64,000 nucleotides of DNA from an uncultured Actinomycetes bacterium (GTDB lineage: Bacteria; Actinomycetota; Acidimicrobiia; Acidimicrobiales; Acidimicrobilacustridaceae): positions 1 to 64,000 of the forward strand of contig CALBSE010000047.1 of assembly GCA_937927725.1 (NCBI GenBank), given 5' to 3'. Positions 8,502-16,494 of the stretch are shown in pieces. Each line of letters starts with the position of its first letter. Position 1 is the first letter of the stretch. Both the position numbers and the translations under genes were made by a program. Below the pieces are notes generated by a model. That model was given only the letters and a program-made list of their open reading frames with translations, was not told the DNA's origin and made no database searches.

Positions 8502-9329
8502 TCAGCGCATCGATGCGCCGGCATCAATCGGCAACGTGATGCCCGTAACCATGCGGGCCTCGTCGGAACTAATCCACAGCAGCGCGTTGGAAATGTCGTC
8601 GACTTTCTGTGCGCCACCATCGAGCGGACGCTGGCCGGTGTACGCAGCGGTCGTGCGCGGATCTTCGGCGATGATGCGCTGCACGTCGGGGTCGTGACCC
8701 ATGACGGTGTCGACGGCGCCGGGATGAATGGTGTTGACGCGAATGTCGTACTGGCCAACTTCAAGCGTGAGTGAACGCATGAGCCCGACAAGACCATGCT
8801 TCGTTGCGGCATAGTGGCCGAGGTAGGAATAGCCACGCAGGCCAGCAGCGGAACTGATGAAGGTGATCGCGCCACCGTTGCCGGCGTCGATCATTGCGGG
8901 AAGTCCCGCCTTTACCGTGCGCCAGACGCCGGTGAGATTTACGTCGAGCACGATGGCCCAATGTTCTTCGGGAACCTCCCACGTGAGGTGGTAGCTGGCC
9001 ACGCCAGCGTTGGCGACGATGACGTCGAGTCGGCCGAACCGGTCGATGCCTTCGGCCACCGCAGCGTCGAGTGCGGCCTGATTCCGAACATCGGCCACAT
9101 GGGCGACGATGCCGCGTCCTTCCTGTTCAACCAGCCGCGCCGTTTCACGCAGGTCTTCCTCGGTGGCGGCCTCGTAGGCGACGTCGGGGAGGATCGGCGC
9201 GCATGCGTCGACGGCGATGATGTTGGCGCCTTCGGCGGCGAACCGGCGGGCGTGGGCTCGGCCCTGGCCACGGGCCGCGCCAGTGATCAGCACGACCTTG
9301 TCCTCGAAGCGTCCTTCGTTTCTGCTCAC
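8502..9329 (-). CDS. Mycofactocin-type SDR family oxidoreductase
   Basis: 275 residues. The Rossmann motif is TGAARGQGRAHA and the catalytic residues are in ISSAAG and YAATKHG. An insert between the first strands (PDVAYEAATEEDLRETARLVE) is characteristic of SDRs that keep a non-exchangeable nicotinamide and pass electrons to mycofactocin. The substrate is probably an alcohol or ketone. GTG start at 9329 with AGGGGGAACC directly upstream as RBS. It is first in a likely two-gene operon with the LLM oxidoreductase and divergent from the dienelactone-hydrolase gene. No mycofactocin biosynthesis genes are in the window. Confidence 0.83.
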   Translation of the reverse strand: MSRNEGRFEDKVVLITGAARGQGRAHARRFAAEGANIIAVDACAPILPDVAYEAATEEDLRETARLVEQEGRGIVAHVADVRNQAALDAAVAEGIDRFGRLDVIVANAGVASYHLTWEVPEEHWAIVLDVNLTGVWRTVKAGLPAMIDAGNGGAITFISSAAGLRGYSYLGHYAATKHGLVGLMRSLTLEVGQYDIRVNTIHPGAVDTVMGHDPDVQRIIAEDPRTTAAYTGQRPLDGGAQKVDDISNALLWISSDEARMVTGITLPIDAGASMR

Positions 9330-9378
9330 GGTTCCCCCTTTTTCGGTGGACCATTCCTACTACCTCTAGCGTTTGGGC

Positions 9379-10188
9379 ATGGCTCCTGAGATCGCAGATC
9401 AGCTTTCCGACTTCACCCGAGGATCATTTACTCACGAGGGCGAAACCCACGCGGTCTTCCGCAGCGGTACTGGTCCTGCCGTCATCGTGATGGCGGAGAT
9501 CCCAGGCATCACGCCGAAGGTCACGGGCTTTGCTCGGCGCGTTCGTGAGCTGGGGTGCACGGTGTATCTCCCGGTGTTATTCGGAACGCCGGGCCGGGTT
9601 CCAAGCGGGGGCTACATCGCCAAGTCGATGGCCAAAGGATGCGTGTCGAAAGAGTTCGCCGCATTCGCAACGGGCAAGACCGAACCACTGTCGATCTGGT
9701 TGCGCGCGCTTGCTCGTCACGCGCACGCCGAATGCGGTGGACCCGGGGTTGGCGCAATCGGTATGTGTTTCACCGGTGGCTTTGCGCTGGGAATGACTGT
9801 TGATCCGTCGGTTATCGCTCCTGTGCTCAGTCAACCCTCGTTGCCATTACCGGTTTCGAAAAACGCCAAGGCCAGCATTCACCTCTCACCCGAAGATCTG
9901 CGCGTCGTGAAAGAACGGGTTGCCAATGACGACATCTGCGTTCTCGGTATGCGATTCACGAATGACCGCGCAGTCCCGGCGGAACGATTCGCAACGTTGC
10001 GTCGAGAACTTGGCGAAGGATTCATCGGCATCGAGATCGATTCTTCAGATGGCAACCAGTGGGGAAACCCCAAGAACGCACACTCGGTGGTAACGGAACA
10101 TCTTGTCGATGAGCCGGGCCACCCCACTCGAGCGGCACTTGATCAGGTGCTGGAGTTCTTCCGGGAGCGTTTGCTGTCGGGATCGTGA
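9379..10188 (+). CDS. Dienelactone hydrolase family protein
   Basis: 269 residues from ATG 9379. The nucleophile elbow GAIGMCFTGGF has Cys in place of Ser, as in dienelactone hydrolases; the His of the triad is probably in the NAHSVV segment near the C-terminus. An alpha/beta-hydrolase fold acting on a small ester or lactone is likely; the substrate is unknown. TAGCGT lies 6 bases before the ATG and no RBS is visible, suggesting leaderless translation. The 3' end overlaps the convergent DUF222/HNH gene by 46 bases, and the stop sits at the edge of the 12-bp repeat array of that gene. Confidence 0.8.
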   Translation: MAPEIADQLSDFTRGSFTHEGETHAVFRSGTGPAVIVMAEIPGITPKVTGFARRVRELGCTVYLPVLFGTPGRVPSGGYIAKSMAKGCVSKEFAAFATGKTEPLSIWLRALARHAHAECGGPGVGAIGMCFTGGFALGMTVDPSVIAPVLSQPSLPLPVSKNAKASIHLSPEDLRVVKERVANDDICVLGMRFTNDRAVPAERFATLRRELGEGFIGIEIDSSDGNQWGNPKNAHSVVTEHLVDEPGHPTRAALDQVLEFFRERLLSGS

Positions 10189-11798
10189 TCGGCGCTGTGA
10201 TCGGCGCTGTGATCGGCGCTGTGATCGGCGCTGCGATCGGCGCTGCGATCGGGGTCGTGAATTGTGACCAAACCGTGAGTAACGGAACCGGTCGGGTGCG
10301 TGCGGCGGCGAGCAGCATCGCGGCGGGACAGAAGTGCTTCGATGATGTCGCCAAGGTGGAATGGGTCGTTCATCCACTGGGGTAGGCGTCGCCGGTCGGT
10401 GGTCTCTATGCCGAGAGCAACGTGCCGATCGTTGAGGACGTGACTGGCCGCGCCGGCCGGAGGGCCTGGCGGTTCTCCGAGAGGTCTTGGATCGGCAGTG
10501 GCCGAAACCTCTGAACCGTCGGGCCGCACGAAGCGAAGTTCACCATTTGGATCGCGACTGACAGCGATGCCCCGACGATGAACAACGCCGTGATGGAACC
10601 GGCAGAGCGGAACAAGGTTCTCGACATCGTCGTGACCGCCAACCGAACGATGATGGCGATGATGCAGCTGCACCATGGTTGCGGTGCAGCCGGGCCACAC
10701 GCAGGAGCGGTAGCGAGCGTGCACGGCACGACGAAGATGGGGAGTGAGTGTGGTGGTGCGTCGACCAAGGTGAAGAGGGTCTCCGTTGTTGTCTTCGAGC
10801 ACGGTCTGGATGCCGGCATCGCAGGCGAGCCATCGGGCTGCATCTCTCCGGAGCACGACACCAGCAGGTTCGAGAACATCAGCAGCACCGGGTTCGACCC
10901 CGAGCAGGGGAGTTGGGTGCAACAACGTGTCGACGGGAACATGAACAACGACCTGCGTGGCGAATCCTGAAGCTTGAAGTTCACCAGGGACGTGCCTGCT
11001 CGCCAGTTCACACATTCGCAGAAGGCCTTCGGCCCTCCATTGCTCTCGCGAAAGGCGTTCGGCGGGAGCTTCGCTGGTATCAGCAGGGATGCCGTGCATC
11101 GGAGTAACGCCGCATGAAGCGGCCGCAGTCATTCGTTCGGCACGAACCTGAGCCGTGATTGCGTCGAGCGCAGACACTACGAGCGCGCCATGTAGGTGGT
11201 CGAATGAGGCGCGAAGTTCCATTCCGTCGTCGTCGTGAAACACAATGACTCGGCCAACAGTGTCGGACGCGGCATCGTCAGCCGCTTGTGCTTCGGGCTG
11301 ACGAGTAACTGCGCGCCACGAACGACACACCTTCTGCAGTTGGCCCATCGACGTGTGTTGGGACAGTTCAACAAGCGCGGCTTCGGAGTCGGGCGCGGCC
11401 ACCTTCGAAATCATCACCGCTTTATCGGCCGAGAGCCGACCTTCGACAACGGCATCGCCCAAGGTGGGCAACTCGTGGACCGCCCGACCGAGCGCTGCCG
11501 TGTTGCGTGCATTCGATGGCGACAACTGACACTGCCAACTGGCAAAGCGTTCGATCGTTCCGCAGTCGAATTCCTTGTGGAGTTCGCGAGATTCAATTTC
11601 GGCGAGAACAAGGCCAAGCTCGGCCCGTGCGGTGGAAAGCAACGCGGCAATGCGTTGTGACTCGGCAATGAGTTCGTCGTTGCTCATCCCCTCAAGCCCA
11701 CTGACCACCGCGCTCGTGACACATGAACGTGAGGCACCACCGGTCGGTGGCGTTGGGGCCTGACCCGAAGGAACCCACTGCGGACGTGCATCGAACAT
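10143..11798 (-). CDS. DUF222 domain HNH endonuclease-like protein
   Basis: 551 residues. The N-terminal DUF222 helical region covers roughly residues 40-300. The HNH nuclease motif (residues about 363-412) includes CVWPGC, LHHRHHRSVGG, NLVPLCRFHH and HRRG, the zinc/HNH signature of this large actinobacterial family (related to 13E12 repeat proteins). The C-terminal tail carries the D(H/R)SA repeat and a Lys/Arg-rich end. The biological role of the family is not settled; DNA cleavage is inferred from the motif. TATCTT lies 7 bases before the ATG on the minus strand. The 3' end overlaps the dienelactone hydrolase gene by 46 bases. Confidence 0.85.
   Translation of the reverse strand: MFDARPQWVPSGQAPTPPTGGASRSCVTSAVVSGLEGMSNDELIAESQRIAALLSTARAELGLVLAEIESRELHKEFDCGTIERFASWQCQLSPSNARNTAALGRAVHELPTLGDAVVEGRLSADKAVMISKVAAPDSEAALVELSQHTSMGQLQKVCRSWRAVTRQPEAQAADDAASDTVGRVIVFHDDDGMELRASFDHLHGALVVSALDAITAQVRAERMTAAASCGVTPMHGIPADTSEAPAERLSREQWRAEGLLRMCELASRHVPGELQASGFATQVVVHVPVDTLLHPTPLLGVEPGAADVLEPAGVVLRRDAARWLACDAGIQTVLEDNNGDPLHLGRRTTTLTPHLRRAVHARYRSCVWPGCTATMVQLHHRHHRSVGGHDDVENLVPLCRFHHGVVHRRGIAVSRDPNGELRFVRPDGSEVSATADPRPLGEPPGPPAGAASHVLNDRHVALGIETTDRRRLPQWMNDPFHLGDIIEALLSRRDAARRRTHPTGSVTHGLVTIHDPDRSADRSADHSADHSADHSADHDPDSKRSRKNSST
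10187..10258 (-). repeat. 12-bp tandem repeat coding for D(H/R)SA
   Basis: Five copies of GATCGGCGCTG(T/C) run from 10187 to 10246, with a sixth degenerate copy to 10258. On the minus strand they encode the repeated tetrapeptide Asp-His/Arg-Ser-Ala in the C-terminal tail of the DUF222/HNH protein. The unit is a multiple of three, so copy-number changes preserve the frame. Confidence 0.85.
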
Positions 11799-11910
11799 GT
11801 GTACGAAGATACGCTCGATCTGTGACAGCGCCTATGGGTCATTCGAATCATTTCCGTAACCACTCGAATCGGTCAGCACAGTCGGACCTCGTCAGTAGGG
11901 TGACCGCACC

Positions 11911-14232
11911 ATGACTTCCCTTTTCGACGACGGTCCATCGCGCCCGAACTCCGACCTCCTCGAGGGCCTCAATCCTGTCCAGCACGAGGCCGTCATTCAT
12001 TCCGAAGGCCCGCTGCTCATCATCGCCGGCGCGGGTTCGGGCAAGACCCGTGTGCTCACACAGCGCATCGCCCATCTCATCCGAGATCTCGGAGTGTCAC
12101 CGTTCGAAATCCTCGCCATCACGTTCACGAATAAGGCGGCCGGAGAAATGAAAGAGCGCGTCGCTGCGCTCGTTGGCCCGGTGGCCGAGAAGATGTGGGT
12201 GTCCACATTCCACTCGGCCTGCGTGCGCATTCTTCGACGTGACGGCAGCCGCCTTGGCTTCCCATCCTCGTTCACGATCTACGACCAATCCGATGCGGAA
12301 CGCCTCACGGGCTATTGCATTCGTGATCTTGGTCTCGATCCCAAGAAGTTCCCGTCTCGGTCGGTGCACAGTGCAATTTCTGCGGCCAAGAACGAAGGGC
12401 TTGACCCCGCCAGTTTCGCTGCTCGGGCCGGGTCCATTTTCGATCGCAAGATTGCCGAAGTCTTTGTCGACTACCAGGCCCGCCTACTCAAGGCCGGCGC
12501 CATGGACTTCGACGATCTTCTAACGAACACCGTCAAGTTGTTCCGAGAACACCCTGACGTTCTCGAGACCTACCAGCGTCGGTTCGTTCACATACTTGTC
12601 GACGAATACCAAGACACCAATCATGTGCAGAACGAAATGGTGCTCATGCTTGGGGCGCAGCATCACAACGTGTGCGTGGTGGGCGATGGCGATCAAAGCG
12701 TTTACGGGTGGCGCGGCGCCGACATCACCAACATTCTTGAATTCGAAAACGCATTCCCCGACACAACGGTGTTGCTACTCGAACAGAACTATCGCTCAAC
12801 GCAAACGATTCTCGATGCTGCCAATGCGGTCATCGACAACAACATGTCGCGTCGCCCAAAAGAACTCTGGACCGACGCTGGCTCAGGCGATGCGATTATT
12901 CGCTATCACGCCGATGACGAAGCCGATGAAGCGCAATGGGTTGCCAATCAGCTGAGTCGCTTGCACGACAGCGGTCATCGCTGGGGCGATTGCGCAATCC
13001 TCTATCGCACCAACGCGCAAAGTCGTCTTGTCGAGGAATACCTCATGCGCGTCGGTATCCAGTACAAAGTCATTGGCGGCACACGCTTTTACGATCGTCG
13101 TGAAGTCAAGGACGCGCTGTCCTATCTCAAGGTCGCCGTAAATCCTTCCGATGAAGTCAGTGTGAAGCGCGTCCTCAACGTTCCCAAACGCGGTATCGGG
13201 GAATCTTCGGTAGGTCGGCTCGATGTTTACGCGCGTAGTCATGGCCTTACGTTCTTTGATGTCTTGCGCGAAGCCGCTGCGGCCGGAGTCACCGGCAAAG
13301 CGCTCAAGGGCATCGAACAATTCCTGAAGCTCATGGATGAACTCATGTTGTTTGTTGAGAGCGGTCCGGCGGCTGTCATCGAAGCAGCATTGCAACGCTC
13401 TGGCTACGTCGAGGAACTCGAAGCCGAACACACCGTCGAGTCCGAGGGGCGCATAGAAAACCTTGCTGAACTTGTTGGCGCTGCTCGCGACTTTGGTTCG
13501 GTCGACGAATTTCTCGAACAGGTGAGTCTCGTTGCCGATACCGATTCGCTCGACGATGACGATTCCGCTGTTGTGCTCATGACACTTCACTCGGCCAAGG
13601 GCCTTGAGTTCCCATGTGTGTTCATGATCGGTCTCGAAGACGGCATCTTTCCGCATATGCGCACCCTTGCCGAGCCTGATCAGCTCGAAGAAGAACGTCG
13701 CCTCGCTTATGTCGGCATTACGCGTGCGCGTGAGCGTCTTTATCTGAGTCACGCGTGGGCGCGCACGATGTTCGGAAGTACGCAGTACAACCCGCCGAGT
13801 CGTTTTCTCGACGAGATCCCCGCACAACTTGTCGAGTCGGTGCAGGGGAACCGACGTCCGTCGCGCAGTTCAGGTGGAAGTTCCTCGGGTAGTTCGTGGG
13901 GAAGTAATCGCGGTTCTAGCGGTGGCATGTGGGGCGGTGGTGGTCGCTCTCGTAGCGACGATGACGATTGGTCGGGTTCGGTGATCGGCGGGGGAGGGCG
14001 TTCGCATCGTGACGAGGTCGTCGAGGCCTCCTTGAAACCCACGCCTCCCGCCCCGAGCGGCGCCGACGCCATTGGTCTCAAGGCAGGCGACGATGTCCGC
14101 CACGGCAAGTTCGGCGAAGGCGTGATCCTTGCCATCGAAGGCATGGGCGACAAGGCCGAGGCTGTCGTCCGATTCCCCGGGTTTGGCGAAAAGCGGCTGC
14201 TGCTGGCCTGGGCGCCGCTGGAGAAATGCTGA
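11911..14232 (+). CDS. pcrA: ATP-dependent DNA helicase PcrA/UvrD family
   Basis: 773 residues of a superfamily 1A helicase. Walker A AGAGSGKT is at residues 39-46; later motifs include AITFTNKAAGEM (Ia), DEYQDT (Walker B), GDGDQSVYGWRGAD (III), QNYRS (IV), LMTLHSAKGLEFPCVF (V) and YVGITRARERL (VI). A Gly/Ser/Arg-rich linker (about residues 650-705) leads to a C-terminal Tudor-like domain with GDDVRHGKFGEGVI, as in PcrA. It unwinds DNA 3'-5' in repair and replication restart. TAGGGT is 9 bases before the ATG. Downstream, the iron permease has its own promoter. Confidence 0.93.
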   Translation: MTSLFDDGPSRPNSDLLEGLNPVQHEAVIHSEGPLLIIAGAGSGKTRVLTQRIAHLIRDLGVSPFEILAITFTNKAAGEMKERVAALVGPVAEKMWVSTFHSACVRILRRDGSRLGFPSSFTIYDQSDAERLTGYCIRDLGLDPKKFPSRSVHSAISAAKNEGLDPASFAARAGSIFDRKIAEVFVDYQARLLKAGAMDFDDLLTNTVKLFREHPDVLETYQRRFVHILVDEYQDTNHVQNEMVLMLGAQHHNVCVVGDGDQSVYGWRGADITNILEFENAFPDTTVLLLEQNYRSTQTILDAANAVIDNNMSRRPKELWTDAGSGDAIIRYHADDEADEAQWVANQLSRLHDSGHRWGDCAILYRTNAQSRLVEEYLMRVGIQYKVIGGTRFYDRREVKDALSYLKVAVNPSDEVSVKRVLNVPKRGIGESSVGRLDVYARSHGLTFFDVLREAAAAGVTGKALKGIEQFLKLMDELMLFVESGPAAVIEAALQRSGYVEELEAEHTVESEGRIENLAELVGAARDFGSVDEFLEQVSLVADTDSLDDDDSAVVLMTLHSAKGLEFPCVFMIGLEDGIFPHMRTLAEPDQLEEERRLAYVGITRARERLYLSHAWARTMFGSTQYNPPSRFLDEIPAQLVESVQGNRRPSRSSGGSSSGSSWGSNRGSSGGMWGGGGRSRSDDDDWSGSVIGGGGRSHRDEVVEASLKPTPPAPSGADAIGLKAGDDVRHGKFGEGVILAIEGMGDKAEAVVRFPGFGEKRLLLAWAPLEKC

Positions 14233-14264
14233 CAGAGCCCGGAAAAAGAAATGTTTCTGACGAC

Positions 14265-14293
14265 TTGTCAGATCCGTTAGGGCGCCCTAACAT
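14265..14293 (+). promoter_or_regulatory. Predicted promoter of the FTR1 iron permease gene
   Basis: TTGTCA (14265-14270), a 17-base spacer and TAACAT (14288-14293) form a well-spaced sigma70-like promoter. The -10 box overlaps the first iron-box-like palindrome, a position where a bound repressor would block RNA polymerase. This would give a 5' leader of about 40 bases before the ATG at 14340. Confidence 0.55.
14276..14291. promoter_or_regulatory. Putative iron-repressor operator, perfect 16-bp palindrome
   Basis: GTTAGGGCGCCCTAAC is a perfect inverted repeat lying between and over the promoter elements. The TTAGG...CCTAA arms match the arms of DtxR/IdeR boxes, although the central spacing (4 bases) is shorter than the 9 of the classical 19-bp box. 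Together with an iron permease directly downstream, this suggests iron-dependent repression. The assignment to DtxR/IdeR is inferred. Confidence 0.55.
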
Positions 14294-14300
14294 GTTCTCT

Positions 14301-14316
14301 GTAAGGCACACCTAAC
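14301..14316. promoter_or_regulatory. Second iron-box-like inverted repeat
   Basis: GTAAGGCACACCTAAC has the same GTNAGG-N4-CCTAAC layout as the palindrome at 14276, with one mismatched arm position. The two centres are 25 bp apart. It would lie just downstream of the predicted transcription start. Two similar sites in tandem support a real operator pair. Confidence 0.5.
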
Positions 14317-14339
14317 ACTCGACCCTCCTGAGGTTCGCC

Positions 14340-15212
14340 ATGTTCTCCAACTTCCTTATCGGTCTGCGCGAAGGACTTGAAGCGTCACTCGTCGTTGGCA
14401 TCCTCGTCGCCTATCTCGTGAAGACGGGTCGGACGGAACGACTCTGGGCCGTTTGGGTGGGAGTCGTCATCGCCATTGTTGGCAGCCTCGGATTTGTCGG
14501 AATTCTTGAACTCACCTCGAAGTCGCTCGATGAGCGATCCGAAATCATGTTCACCGGCGTCATGTCCATCATCACCGTGGTCTTCCTCACGTGGATGATC
14601 TTTTGGATGCGCAAGACCTCGCACAAACTCAAGGGTGAGTTGCAAGGGAAGATGGATCACGCGATCGACATGGGTTCACTGGCACTGGCCGTCATGGCTG
14701 CGGTCGCGGTGGGACGTGAAGGTCTTGAGACAGCGCTCTTTCTTTGGACGAATGATCAGGCCGCATCAGGTGGCGGGCATCCCGCTGTCGGTGGCGTCCT
14801 CGGCCTTCTTGTCTCTGCACTTTTCGGGTACTTGCTCTACAAGCGCGCCGTGAACTTCAACCTGTCGACGTTCTTCAAGATCACCGGTGCACTTTTAATC
14901 ATCGTCGCTGCTGGTGTGCTCGCTTATGGAATTCACGAATTCCAGGAACTCGGATGGTTGCCTGGCGAAGACGCCTTGGCGCTCAATATTTCGTCATGGT
15001 TCGACGGTGCGAGTTGGTACGGCAGCTTGGCCAAGGGTCTCTTTAACTTCACGCCCGCAATCACCGTGCTGCAGATGGTGGCGTGGTTCGTCTATGCCGT
15101 ACCGACGATGTTCTTCTTCTTCCGTTCGTCATCGGTTCGCCCCGCACCGGCGGTGCGCCCCGAATCCCCAGCTTCAGCGGCGGATGTAACGGAAGCGAGT
15201 GTTCACGCCTGA
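14340..15212 (+). CDS. FTR1 family iron permease
   Basis: 290 residues with about seven membrane segments. The two Arg-Glu-Gly-Leu-Glu motifs that define FTR1/EfeU are both present (REGLE at residues 10-14 and 126-130). The family moves ferric or ferrous iron across the inner membrane. The C-terminus is a short polar tail (PAPAVRPESPASAA). There are no efeO or efeB genes next to it, so this would be a solo permease or depend on partners elsewhere. The upstream region carries a promoter overlapped by iron-box-like palindromes. CTCCTGAGGT precedes the ATG; the best RBS is weak. Confidence 0.88.
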   Translation: MFSNFLIGLREGLEASLVVGILVAYLVKTGRTERLWAVWVGVVIAIVGSLGFVGILELTSKSLDERSEIMFTGVMSIITVVFLTWMIFWMRKTSHKLKGELQGKMDHAIDMGSLALAVMAAVAVGREGLETALFLWTNDQAASGGGHPAVGGVLGLLVSALFGYLLYKRAVNFNLSTFFKITGALLIIVAAGVLAYGIHEFQELGWLPGEDALALNISSWFDGASWYGSLAKGLFNFTPAITVLQMVAWFVYAVPTMFFFFRSSSVRPAPAVRPESPASAADVTEASVHA

Positions 15213-15230
15213 CCCGCTTGGGCCATCGAA

Positions 15231-15731
15231 TTAACCGACAGTCGTCGACGTTGACGTGTCGCCCCTGAGGTCGACGATGACCTTGCCCTTATCGGTAATC
15301 GTGACCGGATAGGCCGGCAGTCCCGTTCCGTCGGCAGGGATCGTCGTGCCGTCACAAGGGTCGCGGAAATTTGAAAGCGATGTCTGCCAGCTCAGTGTGC
15401 AATTGCGCGCTTGACCTGGACGGCGAGCATCGAACGCGAACCACCCACTCGCGACGTCGTCACCAATGTGTTGCAGGTAGATATCGCGCTTGCCACTTGA
15501 AACATCGGAGAACAGCAGTGGTCCGCCGTCAGAAATGTTTTGCGCGCGTGCCGTAGCTGAACCTGCGTCGTAGGTGTCTGAGCCGAGTTTCACTTCGACA
15601 TTGCCCGATTCGGTAAGGGAAGGAATGGCGACAACGAACAACAGGAGCACGAGGATGATCCCGATAGCGATGCCGGCCACGGCCAACACCACTGATCGAG
15701 ACGTGCGCTTGCGGCTTTCCTGCACTGGCAT
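15231..15731 (-). CDS. Membrane-anchored protein with a Rieske-like C-terminal region
   Basis: 166 residues from the ATG at 15731. A basic N-terminus (MPVQESRKRTSRS) leads to one membrane helix of about 24 residues, then an exported domain. The later part, with NCTLSW, FRDPCDGTTIPADG and PAYPVTITDKGKVIVDL, recalls the second cluster-binding loop and final strands of Rieske proteins. The histidines needed for a [2Fe-2S] cluster are missing, so this would be a degenerate or non-metal fold. That comparison is from memory and tentative. It is divergent from the TetR gene and convergent with the iron permease gene. Confidence 0.6.
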   Translation of the reverse strand: MPVQESRKRTSRSVVLAVAGIAIGIILVLLLFVVAIPSLTESGNVEVKLGSDTYDAGSATARAQNISDGGPLLFSDVSSGKRDIYLQHIGDDVASGWFAFDARRPGQARNCTLSWQTSLSNFRDPCDGTTIPADGTGLPAYPVTITDKGKVIVDLRGDTSTSTTVG

Positions 15732-15797
15732 TCCGTCAGTATCCCCGGCCAGGCAATGGAGCGAAAGTCGGCCGATCGTCGCCCTACTATCGATGTC

Positions 15798-16451
15798 GTG
15801 ACCTCCGCTGCGATGAACTCCAGAGAGCAGAAGGGCCCGTCCACGCCCGAGTTGCTGCTCGAAGAGACGATCCGTGCCATCGAGGAAGGCGGAGAAGCCA
15901 GTGTTCGAGTGAAGTCGGTCGCCGAAGCCGTTGGTGTTGCCGCCACGTCGATCTACCACTTCTTCGGAAGTAGGGAAGATCTCATCGACTCAGCGAATTC
16001 CGAGCGTTATCTCCGCACGCTGTACGGACCCAACTGGGGCACCCTGCTGACCGCGGTGACGGCCTGCGAATCGAAGGACGAATTCCGCGAAATTGTCCGG
16101 GCCATCCTGAAGGTCGGAAATGACGCCGAGGGACAGGCCCGCCGCCGCACGCGTGTATCGGTGCTGGGCAGCGCTGTGAGCCGCCCATCGCTGGCGGCAA
16201 AGGTGCGTGAAGCCAACCTCACCTATGCCCGTGAAGCGGCCTATTCCTTCTCGAAGGCACAGGTGCGGGGCTGGATCCGACGAGACATCGATCTCGAGGC
16301 CTTCAGTATGTGGAACATCGGGCAAATGACCGGTCGCTATCTGGTGGAACTCGACGATCCGATCGGCGATCTCGACGCCTGGGAGCAGATCGAACTTGAT
16401 GCCGTGCTTTCCGCACTGCTGGGCGAGGCTCCGCCGGAGTCGGCGTTCTGA
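15798..16451 (+). CDS. TetR/AcrR family transcriptional regulator
   Basis: About 217 residues from the GTG at 15798. The N-terminal helix-turn-helix is clear: VRVKSVAEAVGVAATSIYHFFGSREDLIDS, with the family Y-x-x-F element. The C-terminal ligand-binding domain is divergent and alpha-helical. I chose the GTG because TACTAT ends exactly 7 bases upstream, a leaderless pattern; an ATG 5 codons further in and one 14 codons upstream are alternatives. It lies divergent from the membrane-anchored protein gene and 43 bases before sucC. Its targets are unknown. Confidence 0.82.
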   Translation: MTSAAMNSREQKGPSTPELLLEETIRAIEEGGEASVRVKSVAEAVGVAATSIYHFFGSREDLIDSANSERYLRTLYGPNWGTLLTAVTACESKDEFREIVRAILKVGNDAEGQARRRTRVSVLGSAVSRPSLAAKVREANLTYAREAAYSFSKAQVRGWIRRDIDLEAFSMWNIGQMTGRYLVELDDPIGDLDAWEQIELDAVLSALLGEAPPESAF

Positions 16452-16494
16452 GTGAGTTAGGTGCGGGCCCCGCGGACTGACTACCTTCTCCGCC

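Noticed and set aside
12883..13827. Minus-strand frame of 314 codons opposite pcrA
   Set aside because: Antisense of conserved helicase motifs, with no recognisable protein features.
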